Source: Agromyces mangrovi (GTDB taxonomy: Bacteria > Actinomycetota > Actinomycetes > Actinomycetales > Microbacteriaceae). Taken from it: a stretch of DNA of 64,000 bases. The translations under genes and the position numbers were made by a program. Positions 10,895 through 21,324 of the stretch are shown in pieces. The notes under the pieces are model-generated. The model did no database searches, was not told the origin of the DNA, and was given only the letters and a program-made list of their open reading frames with translations. The stretch spans positions 124,001-188,000 of the forward strand of contig NZ_AP027737.1 of the NCBI RefSeq assembly GCF_030296695.1, given 5' to 3'. How positions within the stretch are numbered: position 1 is the stretch's first letter; each line of letters starts with the position of its first letter.

Positions 10895-12936
10895 ATGACG
10901 TCGGGCGATGCGCTGCACGACCTCGGCGTTCGCGCGACCGCCGAGGGCGGACGCCTGCGCGTCTGGTCGCACTCGGCCACCTCGATGCGGTGCGAGGTCT
11001 ACGACGCGGCGGATGCCGCGTGGTCGATCGCGTCCATCGAGATGACGCGCGACGCGCACGACGTGTGGACCGCCGAGTCGCCCGAGCTGCGGACCGGTCG
11101 GCTGTACGCGCTGCGCGTCGACGGCCCGACGGGCCCCAACCACGCCTTCGACCGTCGACGGCGCCTGCTCGACCCGTACGCCCGCGGCCTGGTGCGCGTG
11201 CCCGGCGACGGCTGGCGCTCGGCGATCGTCGACGGCGGCTTCGACTGGGGCTCGTCGTCGAAGCCCCGCATCCCCATGGACCGCACCGTGCTCTACGAGA
11301 CGCACGTGCGCGGCTTCAGCCGGCGCAACCCCGACGTGCCGCCCGAGCTGCGCGGCACCTACGCGGGCCTCGCGCACGAGTCGTCGATCGCCTACCTGCG
11401 CGACCTGGGGGTCACGACCGTCGAGCTGCTGCCCGTGCACGCGTTCGTGCCCGAGCAGCGGCTGCTCGCCCAGGGCCTCACGAACTACTGGGGGTACAAC
11501 ACGCTCGGCTTCTTCGCCCCGCACGCGGCCTACGCGAGCCCGGCGGCGCAGGCGGCCGGCCCCGACGCGGTGCTCCGCGAATGCAAGGGCATGGTGAAGC
11601 TGCTGCACGAGGCGGGGCTCGAGGTCGTGCTCGACGTCGTCTACAACCACACGGCCGAGGAGGGCCCGAACGGCCCCGTGTACCACCTGCGCGGCATCGA
11701 CAACGCGGGCTACTACCGGCAGGACGCGCACGGCGCGTACGTCGACAGCACCGGATGCGGCAACACCGTGTACTACGGCGGACGGGCGCCGGTGCGCATG
11801 GCGCTCGACTCGATGCGGTACTGGGCCGACGAGGTGGGCGTGGACGGGTTCCGGCTCGACCTGGCCACGTCGCTCGGCCGCGGCGACCACGGCGGGTACT
11901 CCCCGACCACCCGCTGCTGCGCGGCATGCTCGACGACCCGGTGATCGGCGCGTCGAAGCTCATCGCCGAGCCGTGGGACGTGGGCTGGGGCGGATGGCAG
12001 ACCGGCAACTTCCCCGCGGGCTTCAGCGAGTGGAACGACGGCTACCGCGACCGCATCCGCGACTTCTGGCTCGGCGACCTGCGCCGGCAGCGGCGGCGCG
12101 AGCAGGTCTCGGGCATCGGTCCGCTCGCGACGAGCGTCGCCGGCTCGGCGCAGACCTTCGCGGCGGATCGCGGCCCGCTCGCGAGCCTCAACTTCGTCAC
12201 GGCGCACGACGGCTTCACGCTCGCCGACCTGACCGCCTACGACGTCAAGCACAACCTCGGCAACGGCGAGGACAACCGCGACGGGTCGAACGACAACCGC
12301 TCGTTCAACCACGGCGTCGAGGGGCCGACCGACGACGAGGCGGTGCTCGCCGACCGACGTCGCAGCATGCGCAACCTGCTCGGCACGCTGCTGCTGTCGG
12401 CGGGCGTGCCGATGCTCACGGCCGGCGACGAGTGGGGGCGCTCGCAGCGCGGCAACAACAACGCGTACTGCCAGGACGGCGAACTGACCTGGTTCGACTG
12501 GGAGCGTGAGCCGTGGGAGGACGACCTGCTGCGGGTCGCGCGCCACCTCATCCGGCTGCGACGCGAGAATCCGGCGCTGCGGCCGGTACGGTACGGCCGC
12601 CCGGGCGAGACCACGCCGAGCGCGACCCAGATGGACTGGTACAACGTGCACGGCGAGCCGATGTCGGCCCACGACTGGGAGGATCCGAAGCGGCGCACCC
12701 TGCAGTACCTGGCGGCGTCGACCCCCGAGACCGAGCCGTTCAACCGCGTGCTGCTCGTGCTGCACGGTCGCGATCGCGGGACCCGCGTCACCCTGCCCGC
12801 GCACGAGGGCGTCGAGGGCTACACGCGGCTCTGGGACTCGAGCCGCGACACGCCGTCGCGCCAGGTCAGCGAGCGTCGGCCGGGCGACCCGGTGCGGGTG
12901 CGGCCCGCGTCGATCCAGGTCTTCCGGGCGCACTGA
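10895..12936 (+). CDS. glgX: glycogen debranching enzyme GlgX (frameshifted in this sequence)
   Basis: About 680 residues over two frames. GlgX hydrolyses alpha-1,6 branches of glycogen or limit dextrin. Frame one carries an N-terminal CBM48-like domain, then GH13 regions I (VVYNHT) and II (GFRLDLATSLGR, catalytic Asp). Frame two carries region III (IAEPWDVG, catalytic Glu) and region IV (TAHDGFTLAD, Asp). The switch lies at the C run 11901-11904: one extra C gives ...GGYSPDHPLLRGMLDDP, a normal GlgX junction. As written, translation ends soon after at 11944. I judge this a sequencing deletion, because nothing else has decayed and seven further breaks of the same kind occur in the window. Leaderless ATG start. 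Confidence 0.88.
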
Positions 12937-12949
12937 GGGGGTCGGCACG

Positions 12950-13450
12950 ATGGCGAAGCGAGCGGATGCCACGGGGCGCGGCGGCACGCCCGCGACCGTG
13001 GCGCTCGACGCGGCCGGCGTCGCCTACGAACTGCGCCCGTACGCCCACGACCCGCGCGCACAGGCCTACGGCCTCGAGGCCGCCGAGGCGCTCGGCGTCG
13101 AGCCCGAGCGGGTCTTCAAGACGCTGCTCGCCGACGTCGACGGCGAGCTGGTCGTCGGCATCGTGCCCGTGTCGGGACAGCTCGACCTGAAGGCGCTCGC
13201 GGCCGCGACCGGCGGCAAGAAGGCGCGCATGGCCGACCCGGCGGTCGCCGAGCGACGCACCGGCTACGTGGTCGGCGGTATCAGCCCGATCGGGCAGCGT
13301 ACGCCCGCCCCGACGGTGCTCGACGAGAGCGCCATCCTGTTCGAGGCCATCCTCGTCTCGGGCGGCCGCCGCGGCCTCGACCTGGAGCTCGCGCCCGACG
13401 ACCTGCTCGCCGTGACCGGCGGGCGCTACGCGGCGATCGCGCGCGACTGA
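12950..13450 (+). CDS. ybaK: YbaK/EbsC-type Cys-tRNA(Pro) deacylase
   Basis: 166 residues, the usual size for the YbaK group, which hydrolyses Cys-tRNA(Pro) made by error-prone prolyl-tRNA synthetase. Visible features are ALDAAGVAYELRPYAHD at the N-terminus, GVEPERVFKTLLADVDG and the glycine-containing GGISPIGQ loop near the active site. It begins 13 bases after the glgX stop on the same strand and is probably co-transcribed with it, though the functions are not obviously linked. It ends 9 bases from the convergent glgP. Confidence 0.9.
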   Translation: MAKRADATGRGGTPATVALDAAGVAYELRPYAHDPRAQAYGLEAAEALGVEPERVFKTLLADVDGELVVGIVPVSGQLDLKALAAATGGKKARMADPAVAERRTGYVVGGISPIGQRTPAPTVLDESAILFEAILVSGGRRGLDLELAPDDLLAVTGGRYAAIARD

Positions 13451-13459
13451 CCGGGCGCC

Positions 13460-16011
13460 CTACGGCAGCGCGACGAGCCCCATCTCGGCGGCGCTGAACA
13501 GCAGCGGATGCTTCGGCACGACGCGCACCGTGTACCCGAAGTTGCCCGCGCGCTCGAGCGCGACGGCGCCGGTGTACACGCGCGCGCCGCCCCGTCGCTC
13601 GACGGATCCGGGTCGAGTTCGCACGTGCGCAGGTCGGACAGGTCGTCGCCGTCGCGCACGCGGCCGTAGACCACCTGCACCGCGACGTCCTCGTCGGAGA
13701 GCCCGTCGAGGTCGACGTGCGCGCGCAACCGCAGCTCCTCGCCCACGTGCGGCACCGACGCGAGGCCGCCCGACTCGACGTGCCGCACGCGCACCGACGG
13801 CCACGCGGCGCGCACGCGCGCCTTCCACGCCGCCAGCTCGCGGGCCGGGCGATGGTCGTCGGCGTTCGCCGTCGCGGCGAGCTCGGCCGCGGGCCGGTAC
13901 AGGCGCTGCACGTACTCGCGCACCATGCGGTCGGCCGACAGCTCGGGCGACAGGGTGGCCAGCGTGTGCCGCATCATGTCGACCCACGCGGTCGGCACGC
14001 CGTCGGCGTCGCGGTCGTAGAACCGGGGCGCGATGCGGTGCTCGATGAGGTCGTAGAGGGCGGATGCCTCGAGCCGGTCGCGCTCCGCGGCATCCCCCGC
14101 GGCGTCGGCCGACGGGATCGCCCAGCCGTTCTCGTCGTCGGCGTACTCGGCCCACCAGCCGTCGAGGATGGAGCAGTTGAGCGCGCCGTTCAGGGCGGCC
14201 TTCATGCCCGACGTGCCGCACGCCTCGAGCGGGCGCAGCGGGTTGTTCAGCCACACGTCGCAGCCCGGGTAGAGCGTGCGGGCCATGCCGATGTCGTAGT
14301 CCGGCAGGAACACGATGCGCTGGCGCACCGCCGGGTCGGACGCGAAGCGCACGAGCTGCTGGATGAGCTGCTTGCCCTCGTCGTCGGCCGGGTGCGACTT
14401 GCCCGCGACGACGATCTGCACCGGCCGCTCGGGGTGGGTGAGGATGGCGGCGAGCCGCTCCGGGTCCTGCAGCATGAGCGTCAGGCGCTTGTACGTGGGC
14501 ACCCGGCGGGCGAACCCGATCGTGAGCACGTGCGGGTCGAGCACGCCCGACGTCCACGGCGGCGACACCGCGCCCGGGTGGCTCGCCGACCACGCCTCCG
14601 ACACGCGGCGGCGGGCGTCGACCATGAGCTGCTCGCGCATGGCCTGCTTGACCTCCCACAGCTCGGCGTCGGAGACCACGTCGGACGCCCAGTCGACCGC
14701 GGTCGTGTCCGGCGAGCCGAACCGCGCCTCGGCGAGCGACTTCAGCAGCGGATCGGTCCAGGTCGGCGCGTGCACCCCGTTCGTGACCGAGTCGATCGGC
14801 ACCTCGCTCGGGTCGAAGCCCGCCCACAGCTCGGAGAACATGCGCCGGCTGACCTCGCCGTGCAGCTTCGACACGCCGTTCGCGCGCTGGCCGAGCCGGA
14901 GGCCCATGATCGCCATGTTGAAGGCGTGCGAGCCGGGGTCGGCCTCGGTGCCGAGTGCGAGCACGTCGGCCGACCGCACGCCGGGCAGCAGCTCGGGCGT
15001 GAGGTAGCGCTCGACGAGCCCGCGGTCGAACCGGTCGATTCCCGCGGGCACCGGGGTGTGGGTCGTGAACACGGTGCCGGCGCGCACGGCCTGCAGCGCC
15101 TCCTGGAACGAGAGCCCCTCGCCGATCAGGTCGGAGATGCGCTCGAGGCCGAGGAAGCCGGCGTGGCCCTCGTTGGTGTGGAACACGTCGGCGGCGGCGT
15201 GCCCGCCGAGCTCCTCCCAGCTGCGCAGCGCGCGCACGCCGCCGATGCCGAGCAGCAGTTCCTGCAGCAGGCGGTGCTCGCCGCCGCCGCCGTACAGGCG
15301 GTCGGTGACGCCGCGGAGGTCGTCGTCGTTCGCGGGGATGTCGGTGTCGAGCAGCAGCAGCGTGACCCGGCCCACCGCGGCCTGCCAGACCCGGGCGTGC
15401 AGCGCACGCCCGCCCGGCATTGCGAGGCTCACCTGCTCGGGCGTGCCGTCGTGCCGGCGCAGCACGGTGAGCGGCAGCCCGTCCGGGTCGAGCACCGGGT
15501 AGCGCTCCTGCTGCCAGCCGTCGGGCGAGATCGACTGCGAGAAGTAGCCCGCGCGGTAGAACAGCCCCACGGCGGTCAGCGGAACGCCCAGGTCGCTCGC
15601 GCTCTTCAGGTGGTCGCCGGCGAGGATGCCGAGGCCGCCGGAGTACTGCGGCAGCGCCGCAGCGATGCCGAACTCGGGCGAGAAGTACGCGATCCGCGCC
15701 GGCGCCGGGCCCTCGAGGCCCTGGTACCACCGCGGCTCGCCGAGGTACGCGTGCAGGTCGGCGCGCAGCGACTCGGCCCACGCGACGAATCCGTCGTCGG
15801 CCGCGAGTTCCGCCAGACGTTCCGGCTCCACCTCGCCGAGGAGCGCGACCGGATCGTGCCCGGTCGCCGCCCACGCGTGCGGCGAGACGTGCTCGAACAG
15901 CCGGCGGGTCGGCAGGTGCCAGGACCAGCGCAGGTTCGCGGCGAGCTCCTCCAGCGCCGACAGGCGCTCCGGAACCACGGGACGGACGGTGAATCGACGG
16001 ATCGCTCGCAC
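13460..16011 (-). CDS. glgP: alpha-glucan phosphorylase (frameshifted near the C-terminus)
   Basis: About 850 residues. It cuts alpha-1,4 glucan with phosphate to give glucose 1-phosphate. The N-terminus has the DUF3417 domain of actinobacterial phosphorylases (LEELAANLRWSWH), the core has AYFSPEFGI and HTNEGHAGF, and the PLP site reads EACGTSGMKAALNG. Some 45 residues before the end the frame changes at the C run 13590-13593 (G run in the gene). Adding one base restores GGGARVYTGAVALERAGNFG and the natural end at 13460. The GTG at 16011 is chosen because it aligns with the family start (xRAIRRFTVRPV) and has TACGCT six bases upstream; an ATG at 16035 is the alternative. Confidence 0.88.
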
Positions 16012-16017
16012 GGCATC

Positions 16018-16023
16018 AGCGTA
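16018..16023 (-). promoter_or_regulatory. -10 element, leaderless promoter of glgP
   Basis: TACGCT on the minus strand lies six bases before the GTG at 16011. It supports that start over the ATG at 16035, which would place this element inside the coding region. Confidence 0.4.
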
Positions 16024-16058
16024 CGTGTGCAACATGTCGGACGCGTGAACGCAATCCC

Positions 16059-16087
16059 CCGACATGGTCGTGTCGACGCGATACGGT
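16059..16087 (+). promoter_or_regulatory. leaderless promoter of glgE (-35 CCGACA, -10 TACGGT)
   Basis: TACGGT at 16082-16087 is six bases before the GTG at 16094. Seventeen bases upstream, CCGACA (16059-16064) matches the GACA half of a -35. The two -10 elements for glgP and glgE lie within an 82-base divergent gap. Confidence 0.45.
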
Positions 16088-16093
16088 CGGAGC

Positions 16094-18102
16094 GTGACCT
16101 CCCCCACGACGACGGTCGGCCGGATCCCGGTGGGCCGCCTCACTCCCGCATCACTCGAGCCGGAACTGCGCCCGAAGGCGTTCGACGGCGAGGTGGTGCC
16201 GTTCCGGGCCACCGTCTTCCGCGAGGGGCACGACGCCGTCGGCGCCATGCTGCACCTCACCTCGCCCTCCGGCGCGTCGAGCGAGCATCGGATGCACCTG
16301 ATGGGACCGGGCCTCGACCGCTGGGAGGCGCTCGCGCTGGTCGACGAGGTCGGCGAGTGGCGCTGGAGCGTGACCGGGTTCGGCGACGAGTTCGAGACGT
16401 GGGTGCACGATGCGGGCATCAAGGTCCCCGCGGGCATCGACGTCGAGCTCATGTTCGAGATCGGCGCACGGATGCTGCAGAAGGCGTCGCTGCAGATGAA
16501 GCGCCCGCAGCGCGCGAGGCGCCGGCTCGCGGCATCCGCCCGACTGCTCCGCAACCGCGCGAAGCCCGTGGACGAGCGCGCCGCCGTGATCGACGACGCG
16601 GCGCTGCACGCCGAGTTCCACCTGCGCCCGTTCGCGACGCTCACGACGACGTCGCCCGAGCACGTGATCCGGGTCGAGCGGCGCGCCGCCGGCGTGGGTT
16701 CCTGGTACGAGTTCTTCCCGCGCTCGGAGGGCGCGCACCGGTACAAGAACGGGCGTTGGCGGAGCGGCAACTTCCGCACCGCCCAGCAGCGACTGGCCGA
16801 GGTCGCCGCGATGGGCTTCGACGTGGTCTACCTGCCGCCGATCCACCCGATCGGCCGCGCGTTCCGCAAGGGCCCGAACAACACCCTCGACGCCGGCCCC
16901 GACGACCCCGGCTCGCCGTGGGCCATCGGCTCGCCCGAGGGCGGGCACGACGCGATCCACCCCGACCTCGGACGGCTGCGCGACTTCCGCGCGTTCGTGC
17001 GGCGGGCGAACGAGCTCGGCCTCGAGATCGCCATGGACTTCGCGCTGCAGGCCTCGCCCGACCACCCGTGGGTCACCGAGCACCCGGAGTGGTTCACGAC
17101 GCTGCCGGACGGCACGATCGCGTACGCGGAGAACCCGCCGAAGAAGTACCAGGACATCTACCCGATCAACTTCGACAACGATCCGGAGGGCATCCGGCAG
17201 GAGGCGCTGCGGGTGCTGCGGCACTGGATCGCGCAGGGCGTGCGCATCTTCCGCGTCGACAACCCGCACACCAAGCCGCTCGCGTTCTGGCAGTGGATCA
17301 TCGGCGAGGTGAACGCCGAGCACCCCGACGTCGTGTTCCTCGCCGAGGCGTTCACCCGCCCGGCGATGATGCGCTCGCTCGCGGCGGTCGGCTTCCAGCA
17401 GTCGTACTCGTACTTCACCTGGCGCAACACCAAGGAGGAGCTCGAGGAGTTCCTCACGAGCGTCTCACAGGAGACGGCCGACTACATGCGCCCGAACCTG
17501 TTCGTCAACACGCCCGACATCCTCACCGAGTACCTCCAGTTCGGCGGCCCGGCAGCGTTCACCGTGCGTGCCTCGATCGCGGCCACCGCCGGCCCGCTGT
17601 GGGGCGTGTACTCGGGCTTCGAGCTGTTCGAGTCGGTCGCGCGCCCCGGCGCCGAGGAGGCCATCGACAACGAGAAGTACGAGTACAAGCCGCGCGACTT
17701 CGCACGCGCCGAGGCGGAGGGGCGCTCGCTCGGGCTCTACCTCGGCATCCTGAACCGCATACGCGCGCAGCATCCGGCCCTCGGGCAGCTTCGGAACATC
17801 CGCTTCCACGCCACCGACGACCCCGCCATCCTCGCGTACAGCAAGCACCTCGACGGCGCGTTCACGGCGTCCGGCGAGCCCGACACGATCGTCGTCATCG
17901 CCAACGTCGACCCGCACTCCGTGCGGGAGACGACGGTGCACCTCGACGTCACCGCCTTCGGGCTGCCCGAGGGCACCCGCTACCGGGTCGACGAGCTCGT
18001 GAGCGGCGAGAGCTGGGAGTGGGGGCGTCGAACTACGTGCGACTCGACGCCTTCACCATGCCGGTGCACATCCTGCACGTGAGAGGGGCGATCGATGCCT
18101 GA
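16094..18102 (+). CDS. glgE: alpha-1,4-glucan:maltose-1-phosphate maltosyltransferase GlgE (frameshifted near the C-terminus)
   Basis: About 670 residues. GlgE moves maltose from maltose 1-phosphate to the end of an alpha-1,4-glucan. The N-terminal DUF3416 domain is followed by a GH13_3 barrel: YLPPIHPIGRAFRKG, AMDFALQASPDHPW, the nucleophile region FRVDNPHTKP and the acid/base region LAEAFTRPAMM. About 25 residues from the end the frame breaks in the G run 18021-18025; one more G gives WEWGASNYVRLDAFTMPVH and the stop at 18102. The stop overlaps the glgB start by eight bases. An ATG 30 bases upstream exists, but GTG 16094 has the promoter spacing. No treS or maltokinase gene is adjacent. Confidence 0.88.
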
Positions 18103-20299
18103 CACCAACCCGCAGCCGGCGATGCCCGCGCGCCCCGCCGACCACATCCTCGCCGCGGTCGGCGAGGGCCGGTACCACGACCCGCACGGCGTGCTCGGCC
18201 AGCACCCGATCGAGCGGCCGGGCGAGCCCGCGCGCACGGTGATCCGCGCCCGCCGACCGCTCGCCCGGGACGTCGACGCCGTGCTCGAGGACGGCCGGCT
18301 GCCGCTCGAGCACCTCGGCTGGGGCATCTGGCAGGGCGTCGGCGACTTCTCGCCGCAGGACTACCGCATCGAGGCGCGCTACGAGGACGGCGCGGAGTGG
18401 ACCGCCGACGACCCGTACCGGTTCGCCCCGTCGATCGGCGAGCTCGACCTGCACCTCATCGGCGAGGGCCGCCACGAGGAGCTGTGGCGCGTGCTCGGCG
18501 CGCACCACCGCGACCACTGGGGCATCGGCTCCCCCGTCTCGGGCACGTCGTTCTCGGTCTGGGCGCCGCACGCCCAGGCGGTGCGCGTGCAGGGCAGCTT
18601 CAACGACTGGGACGGCTCCGCGCACGCCATGCGCAACATGGGCGGCAACGGGGTGTGGGAGCTGTTCGTGCCCGACGTCGCCCCCGGCGCGCTGTACAAG
18701 TTCGAGATCCGCACCCGGTCGGGCGACTGGGTCACCCACGCCGACCCGATGGCCCGCGCCGCGGAGGCTCCGCCGTCGACCGCGTCCGCGGTGACCGCCA
18801 CCTCGTACGAGTGGGGCGACCACGAGTGGATGGACCGCCGCCGCGCCCACGACCCGCACGACGGCCCGATGAGCGTCTACGAGGTGCACCTCGGCTCGTG
18901 GCGCAAGGGCCTCGGGTACCGCGACGCCGCGGACGAGCTCATCGGCTACGTGACCGAGCTCGGCTACACCCACGTGGAGTTCCTGCCCCTGGCGGAGCAT
19001 CCGTTCGGCGGCTCCTGGGGCTACCAGGTCACCGGTTACTTCGCACCGACCGCCCGCTTCGGGTTCCCCGACGACCTGCGGTACCTCATCGACCGCCTGC
19101 ACCGGGCGGGCATCGGCGTGATCATGGACTGGGTGCCCGGCCACTTCCCGAAGGACGGCTGGGCGCTCGCCCGGTTCGACGGCGAGCCGCTCTACGAGCA
19201 CCCCGACCCGCGGCGCGGCGAGCACAAGGACTGGGGCACGCTGATCTTCGACTACGGCAACCCCCGGGTGAAGAACTTCCTCGTCGCGAACGCGCTGTAC
19301 TGGCTGGAGGAGTTCCACGTCGACGGCCTGCGCGTCGACGCCGTGGCATCCATGCTCTACCTCGACTACTCGCGCGAGGAGGGCGAGTGGGCGCCGAACA
19401 TCCACGGCGGGCGCGAGAACCTCGAGGCGATCTCGTTCCTCCAGGAGGTCACCGCGACGTCGTACAAGCGCAACCCCGGTACGGTCATCATCGCCGAGGA
19501 GTCGACGAACTGGCCGGGCGTCACGCGCCCCACCTCGGGCGGCGGGCTCGGGTTCGGCTTCAAGTGGAACATGGGGTGGATGCACGACACGCTCGGCTAC
19601 ATCGGCGAGAATCCGATGTACCGGTCGTACCACCACGACGAGATCACCTTCTCGTTCATGTACGCGTTCAGCGAGAACTTCATGCTGCCGATCAGCCACG
19701 ACGAGGTCGTGCACGGCAAGGGGTCGCTGCTGAACAAGATGCCGGGCGACCACTGGCAGCAGCTCGCGAACCTGCGCGCGTACCTCGCGTACATGTGGGC
19801 GCACCCCGGCAAGCAGTTGCTCTTCATGGGGCAGGAGTTCGGGCAGCTCTCCGAGTGGAGCGAGGAGCGCAGCCTCGACTGGTGGATGCTCGACCAGCCG
19901 AGCCACCGTGCGCTGTTCGACCTCGTTGGCCGCCTCAATCGCATCTACCGCGAGTCGCCCGAGCTCTGGGAGCTCGACAACGACTCCGCGGGCTTCGAGT
20001 GGGTCGACGGCGGCTCGGCAGAGACCAACGTGGTCGCGTTCCTGCGCTACGACCGCGAGCGACGGCCGCTGCTGTGCGTGGCGAACTTCGCCGGGGTTCC
20101 GCACACGGGCCAGCGGTTCGGCCTGCCGTTCGCCGGGCGCTGGGTCGAGGTGCTGAACACGGATGCCTCGGAGTTCGGCGGATCCGGCGTCGGCAACCTC
20201 GGCGGGGCCGACGCGCAGGAGGTGCCGTTCCAGGGCCGCCCGGCGTCGATCGACCTCACGCTGCCGCCGCTCGGAGTGCTCTGGCTGCGGCCGGAGTGA
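18095..20299 (+). CDS. glgB: 1,4-alpha-glucan branching enzyme
   Basis: 734 residues, complete. It cuts alpha-1,4 chains and rejoins them as alpha-1,6 branches. An extra N-terminal beta-sandwich (about 1-110) precedes CBM48 (SFSVWAPHAQAVRVQGSFND). The GH13 barrel shows YEVHLGSWRKG, the nucleophile region GLRVDAVASMLYLDYS, the acid/base region IIAEESTNWPGVT and the stabilising Asp in PISHDEVVHGKGSLLNKMPG. Its start overlaps the glgE stop by eight bases, so the two enzymes of the GlgE route are translationally coupled. Unlike its three neighbours it has no frame break. Confidence 0.97.
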   Translation: MPDTNPQPAMPARPADHILAAVGEGRYHDPHGVLGQHPIERPGEPARTVIRARRPLARDVDAVLEDGRLPLEHLGWGIWQGVGDFSPQDYRIEARYEDGAEWTADDPYRFAPSIGELDLHLIGEGRHEELWRVLGAHHRDHWGIGSPVSGTSFSVWAPHAQAVRVQGSFNDWDGSAHAMRNMGGNGVWELFVPDVAPGALYKFEIRTRSGDWVTHADPMARAAEAPPSTASAVTATSYEWGDHEWMDRRRAHDPHDGPMSVYEVHLGSWRKGLGYRDAADELIGYVTELGYTHVEFLPLAEHPFGGSWGYQVTGYFAPTARFGFPDDLRYLIDRLHRAGIGVIMDWVPGHFPKDGWALARFDGEPLYEHPDPRRGEHKDWGTLIFDYGNPRVKNFLVANALYWLEEFHVDGLRVDAVASMLYLDYSREEGEWAPNIHGGRENLEAISFLQEVTATSYKRNPGTVIIAEESTNWPGVTRPTSGGGLGFGFKWNMGWMHDTLGYIGENPMYRSYHHDEITFSFMYAFSENFMLPISHDEVVHGKGSLLNKMPGDHWQQLANLRAYLAYMWAHPGKQLLFMGQEFGQLSEWSEERSLDWWMLDQPSHRALFDLVGRLNRIYRESPELWELDNDSAGFEWVDGGSAETNVVAFLRYDRERRPLLCVANFAGVPHTGQRFGLPFAGRWVEVLNTDASEFGGSGVGNLGGADAQEVPFQGRPASIDLTLPPLGVLWLRPE

Positions 20300-20358
20300 C
20301 GACGGCGCACGGCTCGCGGGTGCACTCGCCCGCAGCTCAGTAGCGCAGCCCAGGCGGC

Positions 20359-21324
20359 TCAGTAGAGCAGCGAGGCGAGACGGCGACGGGCCGCGCCCAC
20401 GCGCGGGTCGTCGATGCCGACGACCTCGAACAGCTCGAGCAGGCGCGCGCGCACGGGGTCGCGATCGGCGGGAGCCAGCTTCGCGAAGAGGGTGAGCAGG
20501 CGGTCGAAGGCGTCGTCGACGTGGCCGCCCGAGCAGTCGAGGTCGGCGACCGCGAGCTGCGCGTCGACGTCGTCGGGGGCGGATGCCGCGGCCTGGCGGA
20601 TCTCGTCGATGCCGCGCCCCTGCAGGCGGGCCAGCAGGCTGACCTGCGCGAGCCCGGCCTTCGCCTCGGCGTCGGACGGCTGCTTCGCGAGCGCCGTGCG
20701 GTACGCGGCCGCGGCGGCCTCGTAGTCACCGCGCTCGATCGCGTCGTACGCCTCCTGCACGTGCTCGGGCAGCGGCTCCTCGACCGGCTCCTCCGCCTCG
20801 GCGGGCGCGTCGCCCATGTCGACCCGGCCGTTCACGCCGTGCTGCGAGGCGAGCTGCAGCAGCTGCTCGAACACCTCGCGCACGACCTGCTCGGGCTGTG
20901 CACCGGTGAACAGCGGCACCGGCTGGCCGGCGACGACCGCCGCGACCGTCGGGATCGACTGCGCCTGGAACGCCTGCGCGAGCTGCGGGTTGGCGTCGAC
21001 GTCGACCTTCGCGAGCACGATACGACCGGCGTACTCGGCGACGAGCTGCTCGAGCACCGGGGTGAGCTGCTTGCACGGGGCGCACCACTCGGCCCAGAGG
21101 TCGACGACCACGGGCACGCGCTTGGAGAGCTCGACGACCTGGCCGAAGCTCTGGTCGGTCGCGTCGACCACGAGTGCGGAGGCGGGCACCGGCCCGCCCT
21201 CGCCCGCGGCAGGGCCGGACCCGTTCGCGGCGGGCGGCTGCGGTGCCGAACGGCGGGACGCCAGGGACGAGAGGTCCACGGCGCCGCGCATCGACGACGG
21301 GTCGGGCATGGGCGGGTTCGTCAC
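20359..21324 (-). CDS. thioredoxin-TPR co-chaperone, CnoX/YbbN-like
   Basis: 321 residues. After a disordered N-terminus (1-55) comes a thioredoxin domain with WAEWCAPCKQL, so both active-site cysteines are present, then an acidic linker and a C-terminal TPR-like helical region (about 165-321, YDAIERGDYEAAAAAYRTAL, with further helical pairs). The architecture is that of CnoX/YbbN, which protects proteins from oxidation and hands them to chaperones. The GTG start shares GTGA with the stop of the upstream membrane protein gene, so the two are translationally coupled, which suggests a shared process. Confidence 0.88.
   Translation of the reverse strand: MTNPPMPDPSSMRGAVDLSSLASRRSAPQPPAANGSGPAAGEGGPVPASALVVDATDQSFGQVVELSKRVPVVVDLWAEWCAPCKQLTPVLEQLVAEYAGRIVLAKVDVDANPQLAQAFQAQSIPTVAAVVAGQPVPLFTGAQPEQVVREVFEQLLQLASQHGVNGRVDMGDAPAEAEEPVEEPLPEHVQEAYDAIERGDYEAAAAAYRTALAKQPSDAEAKAGLAQVSLLARLQGRGIDEIRQAAASAPDDVDAQLAVADLDCSGGHVDDAFDRLLTLFAKLAPADRDPVRARLLELFEVVGIDDPRVGAARRRLASLLY

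Noticed and set aside
10895..12936. glgX as two separate genes
   Set aside because: The two frames hold consecutive GH13 regions of one enzyme, no start signal precedes the second part, and a one-base repair in a C run joins them.
16151..20104. Long open frames on the minus strand opposite glgE and glgB (about 390 and 680 codons)
   Set aside because: They are antisense shadows in high-GC DNA: the translations are Arg/Val/Glu/Asp-rich without family motifs, and the plus-strand frames carry complete enzymes.
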